NCBI GenBank assembly: GCA_013698195.1
Contig: JACCVK010000089.1
Location: 1 to 5,937 of the forward strand
From: Actinomycetota bacterium
GTDB lineage: Bacteria > Actinomycetota > Thermoleophilia > Gaiellales > Gaiellaceae
Reading direction: 5' to 3'
DNA length: 5,937 nt
Within the stretch, counting starts at the first letter, position 1; each line of letters begins with the position of its first letter. Positions 1-5,937 of this stretch are shown here, in pieces. Below the pieces are notes generated by a model. That model had not been told where the DNA came from. It worked only from the letters and a program-made list of their open reading frames with translations, and searched no databases. The position numbers and the translations under genes are program-made.

Positions 1-38
1 GGCAGGACGTGCAGCACGGATCGCTCAGGTGCCGGCAT
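1..38 (-). CDS. 5' end of a probable second glycosyltransferase gene (cut by window edge)
   Basis: On the minus strand an ATG at 38-36 opens a frame that reads MPAPERSVLHVLP up to the window edge, with no stop. A GTG at 17-15 in the same frame would give the shorter start MLHVLP. The short hydrophobic pattern V-L-H-V-L-P is the usual first beta strand of GT4-type glycosyltransferases, just before their glycine-rich loop, so I infer a second GT4-like enzyme. The ATG start overlaps the end of the upstream glycosyltransferase gene by 14 bases; the GTG start would lie 7 bases after its stop. Either arrangement suits translational coupling in one leftward operon. A GAGG lies only 3 bases before the ATG, which is closer than ideal. 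Thirteen codons are too few for a firm call, and the real start is undecided. Confidence 0.4.
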   Translation of the reverse strand, partial: MPAPERSVLHVL

Positions 39-1167
39 ACGCCTCGAGCACCTTCTCCAGGGAGCGCTCGAGTGAGAGGCGGTCGGCGTTGCGGCGGAAC
101 CAGGCGGCGGTCGAGTCGCGAAGGCCCGGTCCGCCCCGGTGAATCCTGAGGATTGCGGCGGCGAGCTCGGCAGGCGCCGCCGACGAGGCGATCGCGCCGT
201 TTACTCCTTCCTCCACGAGCTCGATCGCGGCGTTGTCCGGGCCTTCGACAACCACCGTCGGCACCCCCCGCGCGGCGGCTTCGACGACGACACGGCCGTA
301 GCCCTCCCGCCTGGAGGGGAGTAGGAAACAGAGCGCACTCGCAAGAGCCTCTTCGAGCACCTCCGCAGCAACGAATCCAGGCGCGGAGACGTAGCCGCCG
401 AGCCCGAGCTCGGTGATCGCTCGCACGACCTCGCCGCGCTCGGGGCCGTCGCCGTAGATCTCGCCACGCAGGTCGGGGATCTCCTCCCGCGCCCGTGCGA
501 GAGCCGGGACCAGCGCTGGCACGCGCTTTTCGGGGATGAAGCGGCCCGCGAAGACGGCGACGGGGAGCGCTGCCTGCGGCGGCTCCGGATCACTTCGACC
601 CTCGAATTGTCCCTCGAGCCGGATGAGCTCACCGCCGAGACCGAGCTCGCGCAGGCGGCGCTCGTGCAACCGCGAGAAGCAGAAGGCCCGCTGCGGAACA
701 CGAAGGCACGCGCGCTGGATGAACCAGCCGATCCGGCCGAGGGGGCCGAGGTACTCGCGCCAGTACTCGCGCGTCCACACCTCGTGCCAGTCGACGATGG
801 TTCGGAAACGTCCGGGCCTCCGTGCGGCATCGACGGCGAGCAGCGAGAAGTACGGAAACGACGCGGTGTGGACGATGTCGTAGCGTCGGCCGTTGCGAAG
901 AAGATGGACGAGAACCCCCAGGCCGAAGACGATCGGAGGCAGCAGGCGCCGTCGGCCGCCGTGGGTGTACAGCGCAAGTCTCGGGCCGACGGCGATAACA
1001 CGGACACCGGGGACATCCGGCCTGATGTCGCGTTCCCACTGCCGCAGAGTCAGGTACGTGACTTCGGCGCCCGTCGCGGCCAAGCGCTCGGCGAGATTTC
1101 GGTACCAGCGCTCCGCTCCGCCGATGGTGTAGGGGTAGAGGCAGTCATAGACGATGCAAACGCGCAC
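25..1167 (-). CDS. GT4 family (GT-B fold) glycosyltransferase
   Basis: A complete 380-residue cytoplasmic retaining glycosyltransferase, of normal length for the family. It is expected to move a sugar from a nucleotide donor to a growing glycan or lipid-linked acceptor. The N-terminal Rossmann half begins MRVCIVYDCLYP and carries the acceptor-side loop GGAER at 16-20. The C-terminal half starts near 203 with FAGRFIPEK (206-214), whose Arg and Lys usually bind the donor diphosphate. GDGPER follows at 239-244. The EX7E signature is Glu288 and Glu296, within PSRREGYGRVVVEAAARG. No signal peptide or membrane span is seen. The start is GTG, chosen because GGGAGGA lies 8 bases upstream; the stop is TGA at 27-25. 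It diverges from the GT2 gene with a 23 bp gap and is followed closely by another probable glycosyltransferase gene. Donor and acceptor cannot be read from sequence. The family call is firm; a role in surface glycan synthesis is inferred from the neighbours. Confidence 0.93.
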   Translation of the reverse strand: MRVCIVYDCLYPYTIGGAERWYRNLAERLAATGAEVTYLTLRQWERDIRPDVPGVRVIAVGPRLALYTHGGRRRLLPPIVFGLGVLVHLLRNGRRYDIVHTASFPYFSLLAVDAARRPGRFRTIVDWHEVWTREYWREYLGPLGRIGWFIQRACLRVPQRAFCFSRLHERRLRELGLGGELIRLEGQFEGRSDPEPPQAALPVAVFAGRFIPEKRVPALVPALARAREEIPDLRGEIYGDGPERGEVVRAITELGLGGYVSAPGFVAAEVLEEALASALCFLLPSRREGYGRVVVEAAARGVPTVVVEGPDNAAIELVEEGVNGAIASSAAPAELAAAILRIHRGGPGLRDSTAAWFRRNADRLSLERSLEKVLEAYAGT

Positions 1168-1173
1168 GGCCCA

Positions 1174-1179
1174 TATCCT
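1174..1179 (+). promoter_or_regulatory. Possible -10 element for the rightward operon
   Basis: The hexamer TATCCT fits the loose actinobacterial -10 pattern TANNNT and sits 11 bases before the GTG of the GT2 gene. A transcript from it would start around 1186, giving a leader of about 5 bases or an almost leaderless message. That would explain why the GT2 gene lacks a clear ribosome binding site. I see no convincing -35 element upstream, and the hexamer overlaps the ribosome binding site of the opposite gene, so this is only a candidate. Confidence 0.22.
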
Positions 1180-1182
1180 CCC
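1176..1182 (-). promoter_or_regulatory. Shine-Dalgarno site of the GT4 gene
   Basis: On the minus strand the bases read GGGAGGA, a strong match to the anti-16S consensus, with 8 bases before the GTG at 1167-1165. This site fixes the GTG as the start, since the nearby ATG on the same strand is in another reading frame. It lies inside the 23 bp gap between the two divergent genes. Confidence 0.75.
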
Positions 1183-1190
1183 AGGCTGAA

Positions 1191-2354
1191 GTGACTGTGG
1201 CCGTCAGCACAGAATCGCCGTCGACGCGTTTTGTGTCGGTCGTCATCCCGTGCCTCGACGAGGCAGAGACGATCGTGGAGTGCGTGAACTCAGCGCGCGC
1301 GGTACTCGATGACGGCGGCTTCGAGGGCGAGGTGATCGTCGTCGACAACGGCTCGACGGACGGGAGCGGCGACCTCGCCCGCGCCTCCGGCGCGCTGGTC
1401 GTGGACGAGCCGCGGCGCGGCTACGGGAGCGCGTACCTAGCGGGTCTGGCCGCCGCTCGCGGCGACTACATCGTGATGGTGGACGCTGACCTCACCTACG
1501 ACTTTCGCGAGATACCGCGCTTCGTGGATGAGCTCGAGGACGGCGCTGAGCTCGTGGTCGGAAACCGGTTGAAGGGCGTGCAGCCGGGTGCGATGTCCTG
1601 GCTCAGCCGTGTGGGCAACCCGTTGCTGTCCGGTTTTCTCAACGCCCTATACGGGACCAACATCCACGACGCGCACTGCGGGATGCGAGCGCTCCGACGC
1701 GAGGTCCTGCCGGTTCTCAACATGCGGACCGTCGGCATGGAGTTTGCGTCCGAGATGGTCATCCGGGCCACTCGAGAGCAGCTCGACGTCAGGGAGATCC
1801 CGATCGAGCTGCATCCGCGAGTGGGGACGTCCAAGCTCTCGCCGTTCCGCGACGGGTGGCGGCACTTGCGCCTCATCCTCGTGTACAACCCGACCTTCCT
1901 CTTCCTGCTGCCCGGCGCATTCATGCTGCTGACCGGCCTGCTCATCGCCCTGGTCGTGTTCGTGCAGCTTCCGATCGTCGGGCGCGAGCTCTACATCCAT
2001 TCCCTCATCCTGGGCTGTCTCCTCATCATCATCGGCGTCCAAGCGATCGGCTTCGGACTTTGCGCCCGGGCCTACGGCGTGTACTTCATTAGCGAGCAGG
2101 ACCAGCTCTTCCAAAGGCTGCGCACGCGGTTCCGACTCGAGCACGGCCTCTTGCTGGCGGCCATCGTCGGCGTCGCGGGATTCGCGCTGTTCGGGGTCGT
2201 CGTCGGTCAGTGGGTGGCCGGTGGGTTCGGCGAGCTGAGCGAAGCGCGCCTTGCCATCCTCGCCGCGACGCTGGTCGTCGTTGCCGCCCAGGTTTTCTTC
2301 ACCTCGTTCATGCTCTCGATTCTCGGTCTGCGGCGTCGCCGCGAGGACGTGTAG
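1191..2354 (+). CDS. GT2 polyprenyl-phosphate sugar synthase-like glycosyltransferase with C-terminal membrane domain
   Basis: A 387-residue enzyme resembling dolichol-phosphate mannose/glucose synthases. It is expected to transfer a sugar from a nucleotide donor to a polyprenyl phosphate (probably decaprenyl or undecaprenyl) at the inner membrane face. The GT-A catalytic domain spans about 14-230. It shows VVIPCLDE (17-24), DNGSTDGS (52-59), the metal-binding DAD at 98-100 in VDADLTYD, GNR (124-126), DAHCGMRALRR (160-170) and MEFASEM (183-189). The basic segment SKLSPFRDGWRHLR (215-228) leads into the membrane. Four hydrophobic segments follow at about 234-258, 268-292, 317-341 and 353-378, ending in RRRRED, which probably stays cytoplasmic. 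The start is GTG; another GTG two codons on is also possible. The ribosome binding site is weak. It is first of three rightward genes, with a 64-base gap to the membrane glycosyltransferase that may use its product. The family is firm; sugar and lipid length are unknown. Confidence 0.92.
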   Translation: MTVAVSTESPSTRFVSVVIPCLDEAETIVECVNSARAVLDDGGFEGEVIVVDNGSTDGSGDLARASGALVVDEPRRGYGSAYLAGLAAARGDYIVMVDADLTYDFREIPRFVDELEDGAELVVGNRLKGVQPGAMSWLSRVGNPLLSGFLNALYGTNIHDAHCGMRALRREVLPVLNMRTVGMEFASEMVIRATREQLDVREIPIELHPRVGTSKLSPFRDGWRHLRLILVYNPTFLFLLPGAFMLLTGLLIALVVFVQLPIVGRELYIHSLILGCLLIIIGVQAIGFGLCARAYGVYFISEQDQLFQRLRTRFRLEHGLLLAAIVGVAGFALFGVVVGQWVAGGFGELSEARLAILAATLVVVAAQVFFTSFMLSILGLRRRREDV

Positions 2355-2409
2355 CGAGACCGCCGCGTAGCGCTCGACGTGGCGTCACCCGACGACTTCG
2401 CCGGACCGC

Positions 2410-2413
2410 AAGG
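2410..2413 (+). promoter_or_regulatory. Ribosome binding site supporting a TTG start
   Basis: AAGG lies 5 bases before the TTG at 2419, the earliest start codon in frame after the TAG at 2368-2370. In-frame GTG codons at 2428 and 2437 lie 14 and 23 bases from it, too far for good spacing. It therefore favours the TTG, though the match is short. Confidence 0.4.
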
Positions 2414-2418
2414 CACAC

Positions 2419-4161
2419 TTGCCTGCTGTGTCGGTCGTGCCCGTAGTTCGCCCTAGCCTCGCTTCGAGGTGGCAGTCCTTCGAAGCCTGGGTGGGCACTC
2501 GGAGCTCCGCTGTTGCGCTCTTCGTGCTCGGGCTCGTGGTCTTCGCGATTCAGGCCATCGTCGTGCCGGTTCAGCCGGGGCGTGACATGCCCAGATACGT
2601 CCAGAGCTACGTTCAGCTCGCTCACGACTATCTCGTTCTGCCGGTGGTCGTGAACACGCGCGGGCCCTTGTCCGCCCTCGGGGTCGGCATGCCTCTCGAG
2701 GTCGGCGGTGCGATGGCAGGGATATGGCTCGCCGCGCTCTACGCCGCTTCGATCTTGGCCTGGGGTGTCGTCGCGCTCACGTTCGGGCCGAGGGCGGCGA
2801 TCCTGACGACGGGGCTGCTGCTCGTCTACCCGGGCTACGGCATCCTCTTCCACGGGCTGGCTAGCGACGCGCTGTTCGCGGCTGCCTTCGCCGGGTGGGC
2901 AATAGTCGTGTCCAGGGCGATCCTGCGACCGTCCGTCGTCGGTTTCGGCGCCGCAGGCCTCGTGATGGGTCTGCTTGCGCTCGTCCGGCCTGCGAATCAG
3001 GTCCTGATCGTCCTTACCTTCGTTCCCCTCTTCGTGCGGGGTCCCTGGAGCAGGCGGCTGCAATGGGCGGCGGCCTTCTTCATTGCTTCGGTTCCCGTGA
3101 CGCAGGGCTGGAGAGCGCTCGCAACCTTGCGATTCGGCGACGCGGTCGCACTGAGGCCTAGCACGGCGGTGGTTGTGACCGCGCTCGCGCTTTCCGTCCT
3201 CTTTCTGCCCCACGCATGGCGACGACGAGGCGCGTTGCTCGCAATTCCGTTGATCGTCGTGGCCGTTGCAGCAGTTGCAGCCGTGGCGATCCGGGGCGAC
3301 CTGCGGAACCCCGTGGAGTATGCGCGGACGCTGGCGCAGACTCCCTCCAGCGCTGTGTTCCTGTTCCGGGTCTTCGAGATGGACCGTCTCGTCGAGCCGG
3401 AGAACGGCCCGGCCTCCCGCGAGCTGGCGCGCGTCCTCGAGCGCGATCTGCTGACCCAGGAGCCCTACCGGTCGTACGACATCGACGTCGACGAGTTCTT
3501 CTCCTCGGGCAGCGATCGCATGTTCGTTGACCTCAACACACTCGGGGACAGGGCCGATCTGCAGGAGGTGACCAGAGAGGCGATTCGCGCGCATCCTCGG
3601 GCGTTTGCGACTGGGATCGCCGACACGATCTGGACGCAACTGTGGTCGGGTCGGGTGTACGCGCGCGAGAGCGCGTCAGACGGCGAAGAGGCGGAACCGA
3701 CCGAGACGCCCGTCATCGTCGTCAACGGCCAGACGCTCCCGCGACCGAGCGAAGGTGAGCCGATTCCGACGTCGCGCGCCGGGCCTGGCCTCCTTGGCGA
3801 CGAGCGACTTCAGGCGAGGTTCGAACGCGACACCCTTGATCTTGAAGAGAGGCTTCCGAATCGGGAGGGAACCGAGCTCGCGTACCTCCTGAACCAAGCG
3901 TCGCGTGCGTTTCCTTCACTCGTCGTTTGGCTCGCCGTCGGGCTCGTTGCGCTGGCGGTGCGGCGACCTCGTCGGGCTCTGGCGGTTCTCACGATCTCCG
4001 CAGCCGCACTCGCCGTGATCGTTGCGACGTCCCTTGTCACGTTTGCGGTTCCCGAGTACGCAGTGCCCGTCAGCCCTGCATTCGTATTGCTCGCGGCTGC
4101 CGGTTTGGTGGGCGCGCACCCGCGTGGGCGTCTCCGTCGGCCGTGGCGAACGCAGCCTTAG
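2419..4161 (+). CDS. Polytopic GT-C-like membrane glycosyltransferase with a large extracytoplasmic domain
   Basis: A 580-residue integral membrane protein resembling GT-C enzymes of the GT39/ArnT type, which take a sugar from a polyprenyl-phosphate carrier on the outer face of the membrane. The first span is about 30-50. The loop after it has GRDMPRY (54-60), where GT-C enzymes place their catalytic aspartate, here Asp56. Further hydrophobic segments lie near 98-120, 125-142, 148-166, 172-190, 195-207, 213-230, 248-265 and 272-291. SDALFAAAFAGW (149-160) fits the conserved acidic second-loop region of these proteins. A polar stretch of about 205 residues (292-497) follows and is probably outside. 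Spans near 498-515, 520-542 and 551-566 end the protein, and PEYAVPVSPAFVLLAAAGL (545-563) matches the closing segment typical of the superfamily. The C terminus is basic. The start is TTG. It lies between the GT2 and transketolase genes, and the GT2 enzyme is the obvious donor source. Superfamily membership rests on pattern only; substrate is unknown. Confidence 0.75.
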   Translation: MPAVSVVPVVRPSLASRWQSFEAWVGTRSSAVALFVLGLVVFAIQAIVVPVQPGRDMPRYVQSYVQLAHDYLVLPVVVNTRGPLSALGVGMPLEVGGAMAGIWLAALYAASILAWGVVALTFGPRAAILTTGLLLVYPGYGILFHGLASDALFAAAFAGWAIVVSRAILRPSVVGFGAAGLVMGLLALVRPANQVLIVLTFVPLFVRGPWSRRLQWAAAFFIASVPVTQGWRALATLRFGDAVALRPSTAVVVTALALSVLFLPHAWRRRGALLAIPLIVVAVAAVAAVAIRGDLRNPVEYARTLAQTPSSAVFLFRVFEMDRLVEPENGPASRELARVLERDLLTQEPYRSYDIDVDEFFSSGSDRMFVDLNTLGDRADLQEVTREAIRAHPRAFATGIADTIWTQLWSGRVYARESASDGEEAEPTETPVIVVNGQTLPRPSEGEPIPTSRAGPGLLGDERLQARFERDTLDLEERLPNREGTELAYLLNQASRAFPSLVVWLAVGLVALAVRRPRRALAVLTISAAALAVIVATSLVTFAVPEYAVPVSPAFVLLAAAGLVGAHPRGRLRRPWRTQP

Positions 4162-4188
4162 CTTCGCCCAGGCTGTTGGATACGGTCT

Positions 4189-4192
4189 CAGG
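4189..4192 (+). promoter_or_regulatory. Weak ribosome binding site before the transketolase GTG start
   Basis: CAGG lies 7 bases before the GTG at 4200. The alternative GTG at 4143, which overlaps the previous gene by 19 bases, has no comparable purine-rich site, and a TTG at 4176 is also in frame. This site is the main reason for preferring 4200, but it is only a partial match. Confidence 0.35.
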
Positions 4193-4199
4193 TCGTACC

Positions 4200-5937
4200 G
4201 TGCCGGCGCTGCACCTCATTCCGAAATCCGAGCTCGACCGCATCCGTTCGTCGGATGTCGACCGAAACGCACGGCTAGGCCTCCTCGCCGACACGTGCCG
4301 CGTGAACGCGCTCGTGGCAGTGAAGCGCGCCGGCTCCGGCCATCTCGGCTCGAGCTTTAGCGCGCTCGACCTCGTCGTCCACCTGCTGTACGAGGAGCTA
4401 AACGTCGCGGAGCTCGGCTTCGAGGACCCCGGCCGCGACGTGTTCTTCTCCTCCAAGGGACACGACGTGCCCGCGCTCTACGCGGCGCTTCTGGGGCTCG
4501 GGGTCGTGTCGCGAGAGCAGCTCCTCCGCCTGCGCCGTCTCGGCGGGCTCGACGGGCATCCGGACGTCGGGATCGCGGGCATCGAGGCGAGCTCCGGATC
4601 GCTCGGGATGGGGATCTCCAAGGGGCGCGGCATCGCCTGGGCCAAGCGGCACCTCGACCGCGGCGGACTCGTGGTCGTCATGACCGGAGACGGCGAGCTC
4701 CAGGAGGGGCAGAACTGGGAGGCGCTTCAGGCATCCGCGCAGGAGCGGCTCGGCTCGCTCTGGATCGTGGTTGACCGGAACGAGCTTCAGTCGGACAAGC
4801 GAACCGAGGAGATCCTGTCGCTCGGAGACCTCGAGGCGAAGATGCGCGCGTTCGGCTGGCAGGTCGCGAGCTGCGACGGACACGACCACCGAGACATCGG
4901 CGCCGCCTTTGCAGAGTTCCGTGCGGGCGGTGACGCGCCGAAGGCGCTGATCGCGCACACGATCAAGGGCAGAGGCGTCTCGTTCATGGAGCACCCGGCC
5001 GCGCTCGCTGCCGGTGACGGGACGTACCGCTGGCACGCGGGGGCTCCCGACGACGAGTCGTTCGCGCGTGCCTACGACGAGCTCGTCGCGCGTATCGACG
5101 CCCGCCTCCGCGAGCTCGGCCTGGACGGGCTGGTCGTCGAGCCGGTGGAAGCGCTCGAGGATGCTCCGGCCGGAAGTCTGGAGGCCGAGCCGGCGAGCGG
5201 CATCGCCACTCGGGACCGGCCGGCCGGCGGGGACGTTGTCAAGAACGTGACCGACGAGTACGTGGTCGATGCATACGGTGACGCGCTCGTGGAGCTCGCA
5301 GCGACGAATGACGGCTTTGTCGTGCTGGACGCCGATCTCGCCTCCGACTGCCGTGTCCGCGCGTTCGAGCTCGCCTATCCGGATCGGTTCGTCGAGTGCG
5401 GGATCGCCGAGCAGGACATGGTCTCGACCGCGGCGGGTATCGCTCGCCACGGCCTGCTGCCGGTGGTCAACTCGTTCGCGTCCTTCCTCGCATCGCGCGC
5501 GAACGAGCAGATCTACAACCAGGTGAGCGAAGGCTCGAAGGTGGTGTACGCGCTGCACTACGCAGGTCTGATCCCAGCCGGGCCGGGGAAATCGCACCAG
5601 TCGTTGCGGGACGTCTCGTTGCTCGCTGCGCTCCCGAATGTGACGGTGGTTCAGCCCGGGAACGCGGAGCAGACACGTGCGCTGGTGCGTTGGGCGGTGG
5701 AGGAGGCCGAAGAGAACGTCGCGATCCGGCTTGCCATCGGCCCGTCCCCCCGTAGGATCGAGCAACCTCCGGGCGAGAAGCTGCGCAGCGGGCGCGGAAC
5801 GGAGCTGCGCGACGGCGATGACGCGATCCTCCTCGCGTATGGGCCCGTCATGCTGCACGAGGCCCTGACCGCGTCGGAGCTTCTCGCCGAGCGCGGCGAC
5901 CTGGCGGTCGCTGTCGCGAACATGCCATGGCTCAACC
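4200..5937 (+). CDS. Transketolase-family TPP enzyme, N and C halves fused, atypical substrate site; 3' end cut off
   Basis: At least 579 residues, open to the right edge; fused forms usually run a little over 600. Transketolases move a two-carbon ketol unit between sugars using thiamine diphosphate. The pyrophosphate domain is about 20-297. It has SGHLGS with His48, SKGHD with His88, DGHPD with His120, the TPP motif GDG (163-165) paired with Asn194 in DRNELQSD, and WHAG with His279. A linker rich in Pro, Ala and Glu (298-345) leads to the pyrimidine domain, with VVLDADL (374-380) and GIAEQ carrying the catalytic Glu404. The start of the C-terminal domain is visible. Odd points: the usual TR-[DE]-A-[FY]-G arginine is Val356, DGPTHQ is replaced by PGKSHQ (462-467), and the IRLGR arginine is Ile513. 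Coenzyme binding thus looks intact while sugar-phosphate binding looks altered. GTG 4200 is preferred; GTG 4143 would add 19 residues. It begins 38 bases after the GT-C gene, so it is probably cotranscribed. The family is certain; a housekeeping role is doubtful. Confidence 0.92.
   Translation, partial: MPALHLIPKSELDRIRSSDVDRNARLGLLADTCRVNALVAVKRAGSGHLGSSFSALDLVVHLLYEELNVAELGFEDPGRDVFFSSKGHDVPALYAALLGLGVVSREQLLRLRRLGGLDGHPDVGIAGIEASSGSLGMGISKGRGIAWAKRHLDRGGLVVVMTGDGELQEGQNWEALQASAQERLGSLWIVVDRNELQSDKRTEEILSLGDLEAKMRAFGWQVASCDGHDHRDIGAAFAEFRAGGDAPKALIAHTIKGRGVSFMEHPAALAAGDGTYRWHAGAPDDESFARAYDELVARIDARLRELGLDGLVVEPVEALEDAPAGSLEAEPASGIATRDRPAGGDVVKNVTDEYVVDAYGDALVELAATNDGFVVLDADLASDCRVRAFELAYPDRFVECGIAEQDMVSTAAGIARHGLLPVVNSFASFLASRANEQIYNQVSEGSKVVYALHYAGLIPAGPGKSHQSLRDVSLLAALPNVTVVQPGNAEQTRALVRWAVEEAEENVAIRLAIGPSPRRIEQPPGEKLRSGRGTELRDGDDAILLAYGPVMLHEALTASELLAERGDLAVAVANMPWLN

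Noticed and set aside
607..1194. A 195-codon plus-strand open frame inside the GT4 gene
   Set aside because: The minus-strand frame has full GT4 motifs and a strong ribosome binding site. The plus-strand product is low-complexity and has no support.
2355..2418. Possible promoter or terminator between the GT2 and GT-C genes
   Set aside because: No stem followed by a T run and no convincing -35/-10 pair is visible in the 64 bases, so readthrough as one operon is the simpler view.
2308..3639. A 443-codon open frame on the minus strand, opposite the GT-C gene
   Set aside because: Its product is a monotonous mix of Arg, Asp, Glu, His, Gly and Pro with no recognisable fold or motif, as expected antisense to a hydrophobic high-GC gene. 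The plus-strand frame has clear membrane segments and GT-C motifs.
5216..5227. 12 bp GC palindrome as a regulatory site or recombination site
   Set aside because: It lies within the coding frame of a Pro/Ala/Gly linker in high-GC DNA, where such palindromes arise readily, and no second copy or flanking repeat was seen.
4398..5858. A 486-codon open frame on the minus strand, opposite the transketolase gene
   Set aside because: It lies opposite a frame with complete TPP-enzyme motifs. Its own product is Arg/Asp/Val/Leu-rich with no domain pattern, so it is a high-GC shadow, not an overlapping gene.
4200..5937. DXS (1-deoxyxylulose-5-phosphate synthase) or a pyruvate/2-oxoacid dehydrogenase E1 as the identity of the right-hand gene
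   Set aside because: The order and wording of motifs (SGHLGS, SKGHD, DGHPD, DRNELQSD, WHAG, GIAEQ) follow transketolase; the DXS signature GDGPTHHG is absent, and the E1-type partner genes are not seen.

Overview
The window is high-GC DNA, densely coding, with compact gene spacing. All four substantial genes start at GTG or TTG, never ATG. This fits an actinobacterium-like genome. A deep-branching group such as Thermoleophilia is a guess from style; the window holds no rRNA or marker gene to settle it. I found no tRNA, rRNA, CRISPR, insertion sequence or phage gene.

Layout: the left fifth is transcribed leftward. It holds a complete GT4-type (GT-B fold) glycosyltransferase (25-1167, minus) and, at the very edge, what looks like the first 13 codons of another gene (1-38, minus), whose start resembles a second GT4 enzyme. 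Only 23 bp away, and divergently transcribed, begins a rightward run of three genes. These are a membrane-anchored GT2 polyprenyl-phosphate sugar synthase-like enzyme (1191-2354), a polytopic GT-C-like membrane glycosyltransferase (2419-4161) and a fused two-domain transketolase (about 4200 to beyond the right edge).

Reading as a system: this looks like part of a cell-surface polysaccharide or glycolipid locus. The GT2 enzyme would load a sugar from a nucleotide donor onto a polyprenyl phosphate on the cytoplasmic side. The GT-C protein would use such a lipid-linked sugar on the outer face. The GT4 enzyme(s) would build glycan in the cytoplasm. A transketolase is the odd member. Its thiamine diphosphate (TPP) site is intact. 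By eye, however, it lacks two arginines that hold the substrate phosphate in classical transketolases, and the aspartate that reads the acceptor C2 hydroxyl is replaced. I infer that it is a specialised two-carbon transferase making or modifying an unusual sugar for this locus, not the housekeeping pentose-phosphate enzyme. That is the most interesting lead in the window; the rest resembles ordinary surface-glycan gene content.
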